Positions 7,307 to 17,276 of a DNA stretch of 64,000 bases are shown in pieces. How positions within the stretch are numbered: the first letter of the stretch is position 1; the number at the start of each line of letters is the position of its first letter. The notes beneath the pieces were generated by a model. That model saw nothing but the letters and a program-made list of their open reading frames with translations. It searched no databases and was not told the DNA's origin. Source of the stretch: CAVQJU01 sp963754955 (GTDB lineage: Bacteria; Acidobacteriota; Vicinamibacteria; Vicinamibacterales; CAVVIG01); contig CAVWHY010000001.1 of assembly GCA_963754955.1 (NCBI GenBank), forward strand, positions 620,001 to 684,000, given 5' to 3'. Both the position numbers and the translations under genes were made by a program.

Positions 7307-9861
7307 TCCCCTGTGTCTTCTGGCCGGCGCGTGGATGAGCGGCCAGGCACCTGCCGGCCCGCCAGAGGCGGGCATCAGCGAGACGCTTGCGCGGGATCGC
7401 GCGGCTCGCGTCTCGAACCTGCGCTACGACCTGTCGTTCGTCATTCCGGCCGATCGCCGCGCGGTCATCTCAGGCCGGGAATCCATCACGTTCACGCTCA
7501 GCGATGCGTCGGTTCCCCTCGCGGTTGATTTCGCGCCGAACCAGCAGGGCCGCGTACGGCGCGTCGAAGCCGCCGGCATGGCCATCGAAGCGCAGCAGGT
7601 CAACGGTCACCTCGTCGTGCCGGCGGCGGCGCTCCATCAGGGTGACAACCGCCTGACGATCGATTTCGACGCGGGCGATGCGCCCGCTCAACCGCAACGA
7701 CGATTTTCTGTACACGATCCTCGTCCCGGCGCGCGCGCACCAGGCGTTTCCGTGCTTCGATCAGCCGGATCTGAAGGCGCGGTGGACGCTGGCGCTGGAC
7801 GTGCCGGCCGGGTGGGAAACGGTCGCCAACGGGGGTGAGACCGCGCGCGTGGTCGGTGACGGCCGTGTGCGGCTGACGTTCGCCGAGACGCAGCCAATCT
7901 CGACGTACCTGTTCGCGTTCGCCGCGGGCCGCTTTTCAGTCGAGCGGGCTTCGCGAGGCGGCCGCGAGATGCGGATGTTCCACCGAGAAACCGACGCCGC
8001 GAAGGTCGCCAGGAATCGCGAAGCCATCTTCGACCTGCACGCGGCGGCGCTCGACTGGCTCGAGCGATACGCCGACCGGCCGTACCCCTTCGGCAAGTTC
8101 GATTTCCTGCTGGTGCCCGCGTTCCAGTTTGGCGGCATGGAACACCCTGGCGCGATCTTCTACAACTCGTCCGGGCTGATGCTCGACGAGTCGGCGACGC
8201 AGAACCAGCAGCTCGAGCGCGCGAGCGTCATCTCCCACGAAACGGCGCATATGTGGTTCGGCGATCTCGTCACGATGCGCTGGTTCAACGACGTCTGGAT
8301 GAAGGAGGTCTTCGCCAACTTCATGGCCGCGAAGATCGTCAACCCGTCGTTTCCGTCGATCAACCACGAACTGCGATTCCTGTTCGCGTACTACCCGGCG
8401 GCGTATGAGGTCGATCGCACAGAGGGCACGAACGCCATCCGCCAACCCCTGGGCAACTTGAGCGAAGCGGGAACGCTCTACGGCAACATCATCTACGACA
8501 AGGCGCCGGTCGTCATGCGGCAGCTCGAGACGCTCGTCGGCGCGGACGCGTTTCGCGACGGCCTGCGCGAGTACCTGCGCGGGTTCGCGTTCGGCAACGC
8601 GACGTGGTCCGACCTCGTCGCGATCCTCGACGACAAGACGCCCGACGACCTCGCGTCGTGGAGTCACGCGTGGGTGGACGAGCGCGCCCGGCCGGTGATT
8701 ACGACGGCGGTAACGACGGAAAACGGTCGCATCGCGAGCCTGACACTCACCCAGCGCGACCCGTATCCGGACCGCGGCCTGGTGTGGAACCAGGCAATGG
8801 AGGTGGCGCTCGGCTACCCCGATCGCGTCCAGCTGCTGCCGATCAAATTGAACGCCCGCTCCGTCGAGGTCACCGCCGCGCGCGGCCTGCCGGCGCCGCT
8901 GTTCGTGCTGCCGAACGGCGGCGGCCTTGCCTACGGCGATCTGCACCTCGATCCCGCAAGCCTCGCGTGGCTGAGCACGAAGCTCCCCGAGATCCACGAC
9001 GCGCTCACGCGAGGCAGCGCGTGGACCACCCTGTGGGACGCGATGCTCGACGGCGAGCTGCCGGCGGACTCATTGATCGATCTCGCGCTTCGATCGCTGC
9101 CGCGCGAGGCCGACGAGCTCAACGTCCAGCAGATGCTCGGCAGCTTGAACGAGGCGTACTGGCGATTCACTTCGCCGGAACGCCGCCTCGAGCTGGCGCC
9201 GCGGATCGAGCGTACGTTGCGGTCCGGCCTTGCCGCGGCGCGGACGCGGAGCCTGAAAGGTTCGTATTTTTCCACGCTCCGCGACACGGCGCTGACGCCC
9301 GCCACGCTCGCGTGGCTGGCCACGATCTGGGAACGGAGAGCGAAGGTACCGGGTTTGACGCTGGCGGAGAACGACGAAATCGCGCTCGCCCAGGAACTGG
9401 CGCTCCGCGCAGTGCCGCGCTGGAAGACGATGCTGGAGCAGCAGGCTGCCCGGACGAAGAACCCGGATCGGCAGGCGCGCCTGCGGTTCGTGATGCCGGC
9501 GCTGTCATCGGATCCCGCTGAGCGCCGCGTGTTCTTCGAATCCCTCCGCGACGCCGCGAACCGGCAGCACGAGCCGTGGGTGCTCGACGGCCTCCGGTCG
9601 CTGCATCACCCGCTGCGCGCCGAGGCCTCCGAGGCGTACATCCTGCCGAGCCTCGCGCTGCTACCGGAGATTCAGCGGACCGGCGACATCTTCTTCCCCA
9701 AGCGCTGGATGGATGCCACGCTCAGCGGTCATCGGTCGCCCGCCGCTGCGCAGACCGTCAGAAGCTTCGTCGATATGCTGCCCGCGTCCTACCCCGATCG
9801 CCTCAGGCGCATCATTCTCTCTTCGGCTGACGACCTGTTCCGCTCCGCGCGCATGAAGTAG
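7287..9861 (+). CDS. M1-family zinc aminopeptidase, exported (one frameshift)
   Basis: An M1 peptidase of about 858 residues. The N-terminal part is read in one frame to about 7683, and the rest in another. Removing one C from CCC at 7683-7685 restores a continuous protein (DAGDAPLNRNDDFLYT), so the break is a one-base insertion. The catalytic motif HETAH plus downstream WMKEVFANF (HEXXH-x18-E) lies near residues 316-340. The substrate-binding GAMEN loop appears as the variant GGMEH near residue 281. The N-terminus looks like a signal peptide (LAVPLCLLAGAW), but the only start in frame is TTG at 7287, inside the repeat array. It would trim N-terminal residues from peptides in the periplasm or at the surface. 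The 3' end overlaps the convergent MFS gene by 73 bp. Confidence 0.88.
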
Positions 9862-10982
9862 ACGAGCGCGAAGGTCAGCGCCGCCAGCGGAAACGCGCAG
9901 AAGCCCGCCCAGCCGGCGACCGTGAACCCCAGCGGCCCGAAATAGGCCCCCAGCGCGCCGCCGGCGAAGAACGCCACCATGTAGAAGGTGTTGAGCCGCG
10001 CGCGCGCGGTCGGCACCAGCATGTAGATGCGCGACTGGTTCGCCACGTGGCCGGCCTGTACGCCGATGTCGACGAGCACGATGCCCGCAACGAGCCCGGC
10101 CAGCGTCCGGCCCGCGACGAGCAGCATCACGTATCCCGCCAGGGTCATGGCGATCGCTATGAAGACCGTGCGCTCGCTGCCCTTCCGATCCGACTGGCGT
10201 CCCACAAACGGCGCCGCCGCGGCGCTCGCCGCTCCCAGCAGGCCAAACGTCCCGGCCGCGCCCGTGCCGTAGTGATACGGCGGCGTCCTGAGCAGGAAGA
10301 CGAGCGTCGTCCACAGCGCGGCGAACGAGAAGAAGAGAAGCCCGGCCAGGAGCGCGGCCTCCCGCAGCACCTGGTGCTCGCGGGCGAGGTCGAGGACCGA
10401 TCGCATCAACTTCGTCCAGGGCATCGACACCTGGGGCGGGCTGATCGGCAGCGCCAGGCGGATGACCGCAGCGAGGCCGATCATCAGCACGGATGCCGCC
10501 CAGTACACCGTTCGCCAGCCGTATGCCGCGCCGAACACGCCGCTGAAGGTCCGCGCGAGCAGCGCGCCCACGAGCAGTCCGCCGAGCACCGTGCCCACGA
10601 TACGCCCGCGTTCGCGCTCGGGCGCGTGGTGCGCCGCAAACGGCACGATGACCTGCACCGTCGAGGCCGTGAGGCCGACGACGAAGCTCGCCACGCTGAG
10701 CCACACGACGTTCGGCGAGCTGGCCGTGAACGCCAGCGCCACCGAGGCGGCGACGAGCAGCGTCGAGATCAGCCGCCGGCGTTCGTACTTGTCGCCCAGC
10801 GGCACGAAGATCAGCATGCCGGTGCCCATGCCGATCTGCGTCAGCATGAACACGGCGCCGACCTGGGTGACGGACAGGCCGAATTCGCGCGCGATGTCGG
10901 CCAGCAGCGGCTGCGCGTAATAGATGTTGGCAACGATGCAGCCGGTGCTGATGGCAAGGAGCCAGATGATGCCGCGCGACAT
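9789..10982 (-). CDS. MFS transporter (drug/sugar efflux type)
   Basis: A 397-residue, twelve-segment permease. The first helix (MSRGIIWLLAISTGCIVANIYYAQPLLADIA) is typical of YnfM/arabinose-efflux-like MFS proteins. Loop motif A is visible as GDKYERRRLI after helix 2, and a second copy after helix 8 as VGRQSDRKGSER. No substrate can be inferred. It faces the M1 peptidase and shares 73 bp of coding sequence with its 3' end, so transcription of either gene runs into the other. Confidence 0.9.
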   Translation of the reverse strand: MSRGIIWLLAISTGCIVANIYYAQPLLADIAREFGLSVTQVGAVFMLTQIGMGTGMLIFVPLGDKYERRRLISTLLVAASVALAFTASSPNVVWLSVASFVVGLTASTVQVIVPFAAHHAPERERGRIVGTVLGGLLVGALLARTFSGVFGAAYGWRTVYWAASVLMIGLAAVIRLALPISPPQVSMPWTKLMRSVLDLAREHQVLREAALLAGLLFFSFAALWTTLVFLLRTPPYHYGTGAAGTFGLLGAASAAAAPFVGRQSDRKGSERTVFIAIAMTLAGYVMLLVAGRTLAGLVAGIVLVDIGVQAGHVANQSRIYMLVPTARARLNTFYMVAFFAGGALGAYFGPLGFTVAGWAGFCAFPLAALTFALVYFMRAERNRSSAEERMMRLRRSG

Positions 10983-10997
10983 GGAGTGCGTAACATA

Positions 10998-11127
10998 TCA
11001 GTCAGCGGTCGGCGGTCGCCAGTCGGCAGTCGGCAGGCGGCGTCCCCAATCCCAAGCCCCCAGCCCCGAGCCCCCAGTCCCCAACCTCCAACCTCTAACC
11101 TCTAGCCTCCAACCTCCACCCTCCCAT
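10998..11127. repeat. Intergenic short-unit arrays (CAGTCGGC and CCCAGTCCC/CCAACCTC)
   Basis: Upstream of the amidohydrolase, the sequence is built from degenerate 8-9 base units. A run of GTCGGCAGTCGGCAGG-like units is followed by CCCCAGTCCCCAACCTCC-like units. A related CCCCAGTCCCC block recurs at 38168-38200. The promoters of the divergent MFS and amidohydrolase genes must lie within or beside it. Confidence 0.6.
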
Positions 11128-11172
11128 TGACACCGCAGATCCCCCGTGTTATCAACGCGCCGGGTGAACGTC

Positions 11173-12249
11173 ATGCGAAATCGCAGAGAATTCGTGAAGG
11201 CGCTGGCGGGCGCGTCCGCGGCGATGCTGGCAACGGGCCGGACGGCGTTCGGCCAGGCGCGCCGTGAAGTGTCCGTCGGCGGCAGGCGGATCAAAGTCAT
11301 CGACATTCACGGCCACTTCATCGAGCCGACGGAGCTCGAGATCGTGCGGGACACCAACCTTGCCGGCAACATCAGCAACAACCTGAACGGACCGCTCGTG
11401 CTCGGCCCGGCGCGGATCCGCGTCCTGGACGAATGGGGCATCGACGTGCAGGCGCTGAGCCATCAGGGCGGCTGGTGGTACGGGGCGGACCGCGATCTGG
11501 CGCGCAGGATTGTCAAGGTCCAGAACGAGAAGCTGGCGGAATGGTGCGCCGCGCACGCGGATCGATTCGTCGGCCTGGCGTCGGTCGCGCTGCAGCATCC
11601 CGATCTGGCGGTCGAACAGCTCGAGGAAGCCGTCGGCAAGCTCGGGTTGCGCGGCGTCGGCATCGCCGGCCACGTCGCCGGCGAGGTGCCCTCGTCGCCG
11701 AAGTACGATCCCTTCTGGGCGAAGGCCGAGCAGCTCGGCGTGCTCGTGTTCGTCCACCCCGTCGGCGCTGACAATGTGCTGAAGGACGGCGTGCTGCGCG
11801 GTCGCGGCGACCTCGGCAACATCATCGGGAACCCGCTCGAGACCACGGTGTTCTTCTCGCGGATGATCTTCGACGGCACGCTCGATCGCTTTCCGCGATT
11901 GAAGTTCTGCGGCGCGCACGCCGGCGGCTACCTGCCCTCGTATCTCGGGCGCGCCGACGTGACGTGCGATTCACGCGCCAACGCGAACTGCGCGAACAAG
12001 AAGCACCCCCGGGAATACTTCAAGGATCAAATCCTCGCGGACTCGATGGTGTTCAGCGAGGAAGGCCTCCGGCACCTGGTCGCCGAGATGGGCGTCGGCC
12101 AGGTCGCCTACGGCACCGACATCCCGTTCAACTGGCCCGCGCCGGTCGATCTCGTGCTCAAGGCCACGTTCCTGAAGGATACGGAGAAAGAGGCGATCCT
12201 CGGCGGAAACGTCGCGCGTCTGCTGAAAATCCAGGCGGGCAGAGCGTAG
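11173..12249 (+). CDS. Tat-exported amidohydrolase (ACMSD-like, amidohydrolase-2 superfamily)
   Basis: I start at ATG 11173, giving MRNRREFVKALAGASAAM, a twin-arginine signal. The enzyme begins with the metal-binding DIHGHF (H46-x-H48) and carries later histidines in VFVHPVGAD and FCGAHAGG, plus the conserved aspartate in YGTDIPF. The spacing fits TIM-barrel hydrolases or decarboxylases of the aminocarboxymuconate-semialdehyde decarboxylase group, normally about 330 residues (359 here with the signal). The reaction is probably decarboxylation or hydrolysis of a small aromatic-derived acid; the substrate is unknown. It stands alone between repeat blocks. Confidence 0.85.
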   Translation: MRNRREFVKALAGASAAMLATGRTAFGQARREVSVGGRRIKVIDIHGHFIEPTELEIVRDTNLAGNISNNLNGPLVLGPARIRVLDEWGIDVQALSHQGGWWYGADRDLARRIVKVQNEKLAEWCAAHADRFVGLASVALQHPDLAVEQLEEAVGKLGLRGVGIAGHVAGEVPSSPKYDPFWAKAEQLGVLVFVHPVGADNVLKDGVLRGRGDLGNIIGNPLETTVFFSRMIFDGTLDRFPRLKFCGAHAGGYLPSYLGRADVTCDSRANANCANKKHPREYFKDQILADSMVFSEEGLRHLVAEMGVGQVAYGTDIPFNWPAPVDLVLKATFLKDTEKEAILGGNVARLLKIQAGRA

Positions 12250-12331
12250 CGGCGAGCTTTAGCGCCGGGGTGAAGGCGGCCCTGAAAGGAGCCGCCCGTA
12301 CTTACCCGACCCACCCGACCCACCCGACCTA
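12250..12331. repeat. GA-centred palindrome and CCCGACCCA triplication
   Basis: Between convergent genes, an imperfect palindrome GGCGGCCCTGAAAGGAGCCG (12275 onward) is followed by three tandem ACCCGACCC units (about 12304-12330). It may act as a bidirectional terminator; there is no T-run. Confidence 0.5.
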
Positions 12332-12332
12332 G

Positions 12333-15300
12333 TTAGAAGTCGATCTGCACGCCGATCTTCATGAAGCGCGGCGTCAGCACCGACAGCGGTGCCTGCCACG
12401 CCTGCGATCCCGTCGTCGCTGCGGGGTTGAACGTCTGGTTGTAGGTCAGGACTGCGGCCGAATTGGTGACGTTATAGAAGTCGACCCCAATCGTGTTCCG
12501 TGTGCGGCCGAAACGCAGGACCTTCGCAAACCGCAGGTCGAGCGCGTTGACGCGATCGCCCCAGACCTGCCCCGGCGCGACCAGATTGATCGGGACCGTG
12601 TTGCCAACCACGGCGGCCGGCCGGCCGAGCGCCGCCGATACGAGCGCTATCGGCGCATTCCATGTGGCCGAAAGCGGCGCGCCCTGATCGCTGCGGAACG
12701 TGCCGCTGATGAGCACTTCGATCTTCGGGATGGTGTAGCTGCCGAGCGCCGTCATCTTGGTGATGAATCCCGGATCGCTGTGGCAGTACGGATTGCCGAC
12801 GCCGACGGCGGGGCTCACGCCGGCAGCCGTGATATTGAGCTCGGGCAGCTGCGCGCGCACGGCGCAGTTGTCCTGAACCGTCTTGCCGGTGTTGACGCCG
12901 CCCTGAAACTGCGCCGCACCGAGCCGCGCGCTGACGTTGAGCAGCATGCCGTTGTACATCTGATACTGCTCGCCGAAATCACTGGCCAGCGTGATGTTGT
13001 TGCTGGTCTGCCCGAACTTGCCCGGCACGACGTTGTACAGACCGCTCACGGCGTAGCTGCCGCCGCCGGGCAGCCGCGGATCCGACGGCGCCGTGATGCT
13101 GTACGGCGTGAAATCTCCCGCAGCGGTCGCCAGGTTGTCGGTCACCGTGAAATTGTTCAACCACCGGCGGAAGTACCCGGCTTCGATCGACACACGCGGA
13201 AGGATCTGCTGCTGGATCGACGCGCCGAACTGCCAGTCGTTCGAGCGAACGCCCCAGCCATGGAGAATCTTCTGGTCGATCGCCGCCGTCGTCAGGGCGG
13301 TGGTGCCGAACGTCTGCGCGCTCATCGCGCCGCACTCGCCGTTCAGAGCGGGACTCGTCAGGTTGCAGTCCGGCACGAAGTTGTTGTTCGTGTCGGTCCA
13401 GCTCCGCGTGGTCGTCGTCGCGATGCGGCCGATCGGGTTCGACAGGATGTAGTTGTTGTTGTTGCTCGTCGGCTCGAGGTACTTGCCGAAGTTCACCTTC
13501 ACGGAGGTCTTCCCGTTGCCGAACAGGTCGTACGCGACGCCGCCGCGCGGCGACAGATCCAGGTAGCCGGTCACGCCGGGCGTTTCCGGAAAACTGATCG
13601 GCGTCGGCAGGTAGTTCGTCGGGCCGATCTGCTGCGCGGGCGAGAAGCTCCAGTTCCGATCGAAGCGCAGGGCGCCCTGGAGCGTCATGCGGCCGAGCGT
13701 CCACTGGTCCTGCCCGTAGAAGGACATGTTACGCGTCCGATAGCTGGTGGTGTACGGCAGCAGGCTCTGCACTGAGCGAGATCGGCGTCCCGTTGTTGAC
13801 CGTGTACGCGAGGTTGAGATCGTTGGTGTGATTCTCCAGGTCCGAGACCAGCGCGACGCCGCCGTACCCGATCTTCAGGTTGTGGGCGCCGGTCACGTAC
13901 GACATCGAGCCTCGCCAGGTGTACTGAGCGTCCCAGCTGTGGCCCCAGTTCGCCGAGCGATAGATCAGGTTCGGGATGCCTCCGTTCGCCGTGCATCCAG
14001 CCGCGCACTGCTCGGTCACACGCGCAAGCGGCCGCGTCGTGTTGCCGGGCTCTCGTACGGCCCGAACGGCGCCTGGTACGCGCCGAACCCCGCCTCGAAC
14101 AGCAAGCGATTGGTCGTCGGCGAAGACCAGGTCACGAGCCGCACGCGCGGGTGGGCATACAGGTAGCCTCCAACTTCCGGCGAGGTCGTCGAGGTCAGGC
14201 CACCGAGTCCAAGCGGACCGTAGACCGCTTCAGACTCGGGCTGATTCCGGCAGCCATCCTCGTTGGTCGTGAACGTCGACCCGTTGCACGGGTGCTGCTC
14301 GTCCCAATGCACGTTGAACTTGTTCCGCGCGGACGCCTGGTAGGTTACGCGCACGACGTAGAGCCGCCAGCTTTCGGCGCCTCGTACTTCGCGCGTCTTG
14401 TCGGGCGCGTACAGCCGCTTGGTCGGATCGCCGGCGTTGAGGTTCGGGTAGATGTTGGGAATGGATCGGTACTGTCCCTCGTCGCGCGCCGTCACGTAGT
14501 ACCACAAGCGGTCCTTGATGATGGGTCCGCCGATGCCGAACGTGTAGTCCCACTGCCGGAGCAGCTGTCCCGGCCTGGTCAGGCCCGCCACACGCAACTC
14601 GTCGCTGTAGTTGCTGCCGACCATCCCGCCGCTGACGCCCGACAGGTACGCGGCGCCCCTGATGGTGTTGCCGCCGCTCTTCGGAATGATGCTGAGCGAT
14701 GGGCCGCCGACTTCGACTTCGCCGAGGCCGCCGGAGGTGGTCGTCACGACTTCCTGTGCGTTCGAGATGTCGGCGACATAGGTCGACACGCCGCTGCCGC
14801 CAAGACCGGCGCCCGCGTTCAGGCCGTCCACCTGCATGCGGCCTTCGTTGTTGCGCCCGCCGGCGCCGCCAAACACCGTCATCTGCGGCGTGACCTGGAT
14901 GTCGGTCGGGCCGCCGCCGATGGTGACGATGCCGGGAATCAGCAGGGCCGTCGCCGCCCAGGAGCGCGCCGTCGGGATGGCCGTCATCAGCTCGTTGCTG
15001 ATCGTGGTCTGGCGCCGGACGCTCTGCGTATCGACGATGGGTGTCTCGCCGCTGACCGTGATGGTTTCTGCCACGCCGCCGACCTTCAGATCGGCGTTGA
15101 CCGTGGCATTGAAACCGCCCGTGAGCTCGATGTCCTCGCGCCTGATCGTGCTGAACCCCGCCAGCGTGAACGTCACCGAATACTTGCCCGGCAGCAGGTT
15201 GATGATGCGGTACTGCCCGGAGCCGTCGGTGACAGCCGAGCGCGTCTTTTCGATGAGCACGGGGCTGGCGGCTTCCACGGTCACACCGGGCAGCACGGCG

Positions 15301-15407
15301 CCGGAAGCGTCCTTGATCACGCCGCTGATCGACGCCTGCGCGTAGACGGACGCCGGGAGAACGACGAGTGCGGTCAACAGAAGCAAGACCCGTCTCAAAC
15401 TGTCCAT
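12333..15407 (-). CDS. TonB-dependent receptor with carboxypeptidase-like N-terminal domain (two frameshifts)
   Basis: A receptor of about 1,025 residues read in three frames. The start at 15407 is preceded by AGGAG. Residues 1-23 are a signal peptide. Residues 24-110 are a carboxypeptidase regulatory-like domain (ISGVIKDASGAVLPGVTVEA, then TDGSGQYRIINLLPGKYSV). A plug domain follows (VDTQSVRRQTTISNELM ... IIPKSGGNTIRG), then a long beta-barrel ending in the aromatic IGVQIDF, the usual C-terminal barrel signal. One indel near 14045 (CC where CCC would restore GPYESPGNTTRPLARV) and one near 13775 split it. It probably imports oligosaccharides, peptides or metal chelates; no partner gene indicates which. 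Confidence 0.88.
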
Positions 15408-15568
15408 GCGCTCTCCTTTGAGAGAACCCGTCGTTGCATCGAGGTGACAGATGGTAGGAACACACCGCCGCCGCGTCAACGCTGACGGCGGTGTTTCTGC
15501 AGGGTCTCTCCGCGATATTGCCGGAGATGCAGATTATTGGATCGAATACGAGGATGAACGAGACGCCG

Positions 15569-16192
15569 CTATACGCTGGGGATCCCGCACGTGTCCTTGG
15601 GGATCGGCGGAATCGAGGAGAGGTACTCGTAGATGGCGCGCAGATCGCTGTCCGTCATGGCCTGATAGACGGGCCACGGCATGACGCGGAGGACATCGCC
15701 GGGATTGTCGGGATCCTCGCCTGTCCGGATGACGTGCCTGAACTGGTTGAACGTCAGCCCCGCGGGCTTTCCGTCCTCGAAGGGCGTGATGTCGCGCGAC
15801 ACGGGCGACCCAGGAGGCAGACCGAACGGCGGCGGACCAAACGGCTGGCCTCCTGCCAGGTAACACGCGTTGTTGATCTGTTTCGGCGCGCCGAGCCCCG
15901 TCATCGGATCGAGCGTGAACGGCGGCGCGGTGTGGCAGTCATTACAGCCGCCGACCGCGTTGACCAGGTAGCTCCCGAGTCCAACAACGTCGCGGTTCCT
16001 GTGCTGCAGGTTCAGATGAATGCCCTGCTGGCGCGCGTAGTTCAGCCCGGCCTGGACTCTGGCGTCCCGGTCATGGTCATCATCCCGGTCCCACATCTGG
16101 CCCGGGCGGTTTTGATCCGCAGTGACCATCGCCATCCCGAGAAACACGACGAACGCCGACGCCGCCACGCCCACGACAACATTTGGTCTCAT
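15569..16192 (-). CDS. Periplasmic mono-haem cytochrome c
   Basis: A 207-residue exported protein with one haem-binding CNDCH (residues 83-87) and a candidate axial methionine in VMPWPVYQAM near the C-terminus. A signal peptide occupies about residues 1-25, followed by a charged low-complexity stretch (WDRDDDHDRDAR). The region LTFNQFRHVIRTGEDP is typical of cytochrome c subunits of dehydrogenases and of thiosulfate-oxidation-like cytochromes. AGGAG precedes the ATG. It probably carries electrons in the periplasm; the donor is not identifiable, and the nearest neighbour is an MBL hydrolase, not a dehydrogenase. Confidence 0.88.
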   Translation of the reverse strand: MRPNVVVGVAASAFVVFLGMAMVTADQNRPGQMWDRDDDHDRDARVQAGLNYARQQGIHLNLQHRNRDVVGLGSYLVNAVGGCNDCHTAPPFTLDPMTGLGAPKQINNACYLAGGQPFGPPPFGLPPGSPVSRDITPFEDGKPAGLTFNQFRHVIRTGEDPDNPGDVLRVMPWPVYQAMTDSDLRAIYEYLSSIPPIPKDTCGIPSV

Positions 16193-16286
16193 TTCGGCTC
16201 CTCTCTGCCGCGCTCATTCACGCGAGGCGCGACAGGCAGGCGCATTCTAGATTCGATGGTGCGCCGCGAGTCCAGACTTTTTTTGC

Positions 16287-17207
16287 TTATTTCTTGTTGA
16301 GCTCGTCGTAGATCGCCTGGATGGCGGCCTTGGTGCGCGCGGACTCGTAGCCGGCGTATTTGGTCGTCAGGTTGATCGACGCGGCGGCTTCGTCGACGCT
16401 CTTGCCCGCCTTCATCGCGGCCTGAACAGCCGCGAGAAGATCGGCGTTGAACCGCTGATATTCCTGCAGGTCTTTCCACTGCACCACCGGCTGGTGGCCG
16501 CCGACGATGGTGTCGACGTTCCTGATGCCTTTCAGCGCGTTGTCGAGCGTCCTGGGCATGTCCACGCCGCTGCCGCCGTTGCTGCGATCCAGGAACGGCG
16601 CGTCCTTCCACGGAAACAGATCGCCCATGTGCATGGTGCGGAGCGCCGGGAAGACGACGAAGGTGTCGCCGTCGGTGTGGCCGCGGCCGAAGTAGTACAG
16701 GTCGATCTGGTTCTTCCCCGTCCCGATCGACATCTTGTCTTTGTACGTGCGCTTCGGCAGGAACTTCGCGTTGTCGCCCTTGAAGGCGTCCATCCGGACC
16801 ATGTTCGCCTTGGTGTTCTCCTGAACGATCGTTTCGACCGAGGTCCCGAAGAACGCGTTGCTGCCCGTATGGTCGCCGTGCGTGTGCGTGTTGATGATGA
16901 TGGTGATCGGCTTGTCGGTGACCGATCGCACCTTGTCGAGGATGACCTGCCCCCACCCCGCGAGCTTGGTGTCGACGATGATGACGCCGGCATCCGTAAC
17001 GAAAACGGCGGTGTTGCCGCCGCTGAAGGCGTCGCGGTTTGCGGCGCCCGAGCCGGTGATAATGTACAGGTTGTCCTTGACCTTCTCCAGCTTCGTTGCG
17101 GCCAGGGCGGCCGGCGAAAGCCCCGCCTGCGGCGCCTGGGCGGCGGCGCCAGCCATCGACAGGGCGCCTGCGGCAACGAGCAGACCGAGCACGAGTCCAC
17201 GGGTCAT
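16287..17207 (-). CDS. Exported MBL-fold metallohydrolase
   Basis: I choose the ATG at 17207 because GTGGAGGTATCC, carrying GGAGG, sits immediately upstream; a GTG start four codons earlier would overlap that site. Residues 1-22 are a signal peptide. The zinc-binding HTHGDH is intact (H108, H110, D112, H113), with later ligands in GRGHTDGD and GGHQPV. The arrangement resembles the B3-like/quinoprotein-relay MBL hydrolases. Antibiotic hydrolysis should not be assumed. A pair of strong palindromes lies upstream (17227-17270), where its promoter would be. Confidence 0.88.
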   Translation of the reverse strand: MTRGLVLGLLVAAGALSMAGAAAQAPQAGLSPAALAATKLEKVKDNLYIITGSGAANRDAFSGGNTAVFVTDAGVIIVDTKLAGWGQVILDKVRSVTDKPITIIINTHTHGDHTGSNAFFGTSVETIVQENTKANMVRMDAFKGDNAKFLPKRTYKDKMSIGTGKNQIDLYYFGRGHTDGDTFVVFPALRTMHMGDLFPWKDAPFLDRSNGGSGVDMPRTLDNALKGIRNVDTIVGGHQPVVQWKDLQEYQRFNADLLAAVQAAMKAGKSVDEAAASINLTTKYAGYESARTKAAIQAIYDELNKK

Positions 17208-17226
17208 GGATACCTCCACCTGTGGC

Positions 17227-17270
17227 GCGGGGCTTTCAGCCCCGCGACCGGCGGCCCTGAAAGGGCCGCC
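17227..17270. repeat. Two compact palindromes
   Basis: GCGGGGCTTTCAGCCCCGC (17227-17245) is followed by a 21-base palindrome with arms GGCGGCCCT and AGGGCCGCC around GAA (17250-17270). Each stem is 8-9 bp with a 3-base centre. They lie between two co-directional genes, just downstream of the PEP-synthase-like stop at 17277. Confidence 0.7.
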
Positions 17271-17276
17271 CTACGT

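Noticed and set aside
7683..7685. Programmed ribosomal frameshifting in the interrupted genes
   Set aside because: Breaks occur in many unrelated genes at varied sequences, without a common slippery site plus downstream structure; assembly error is simpler.
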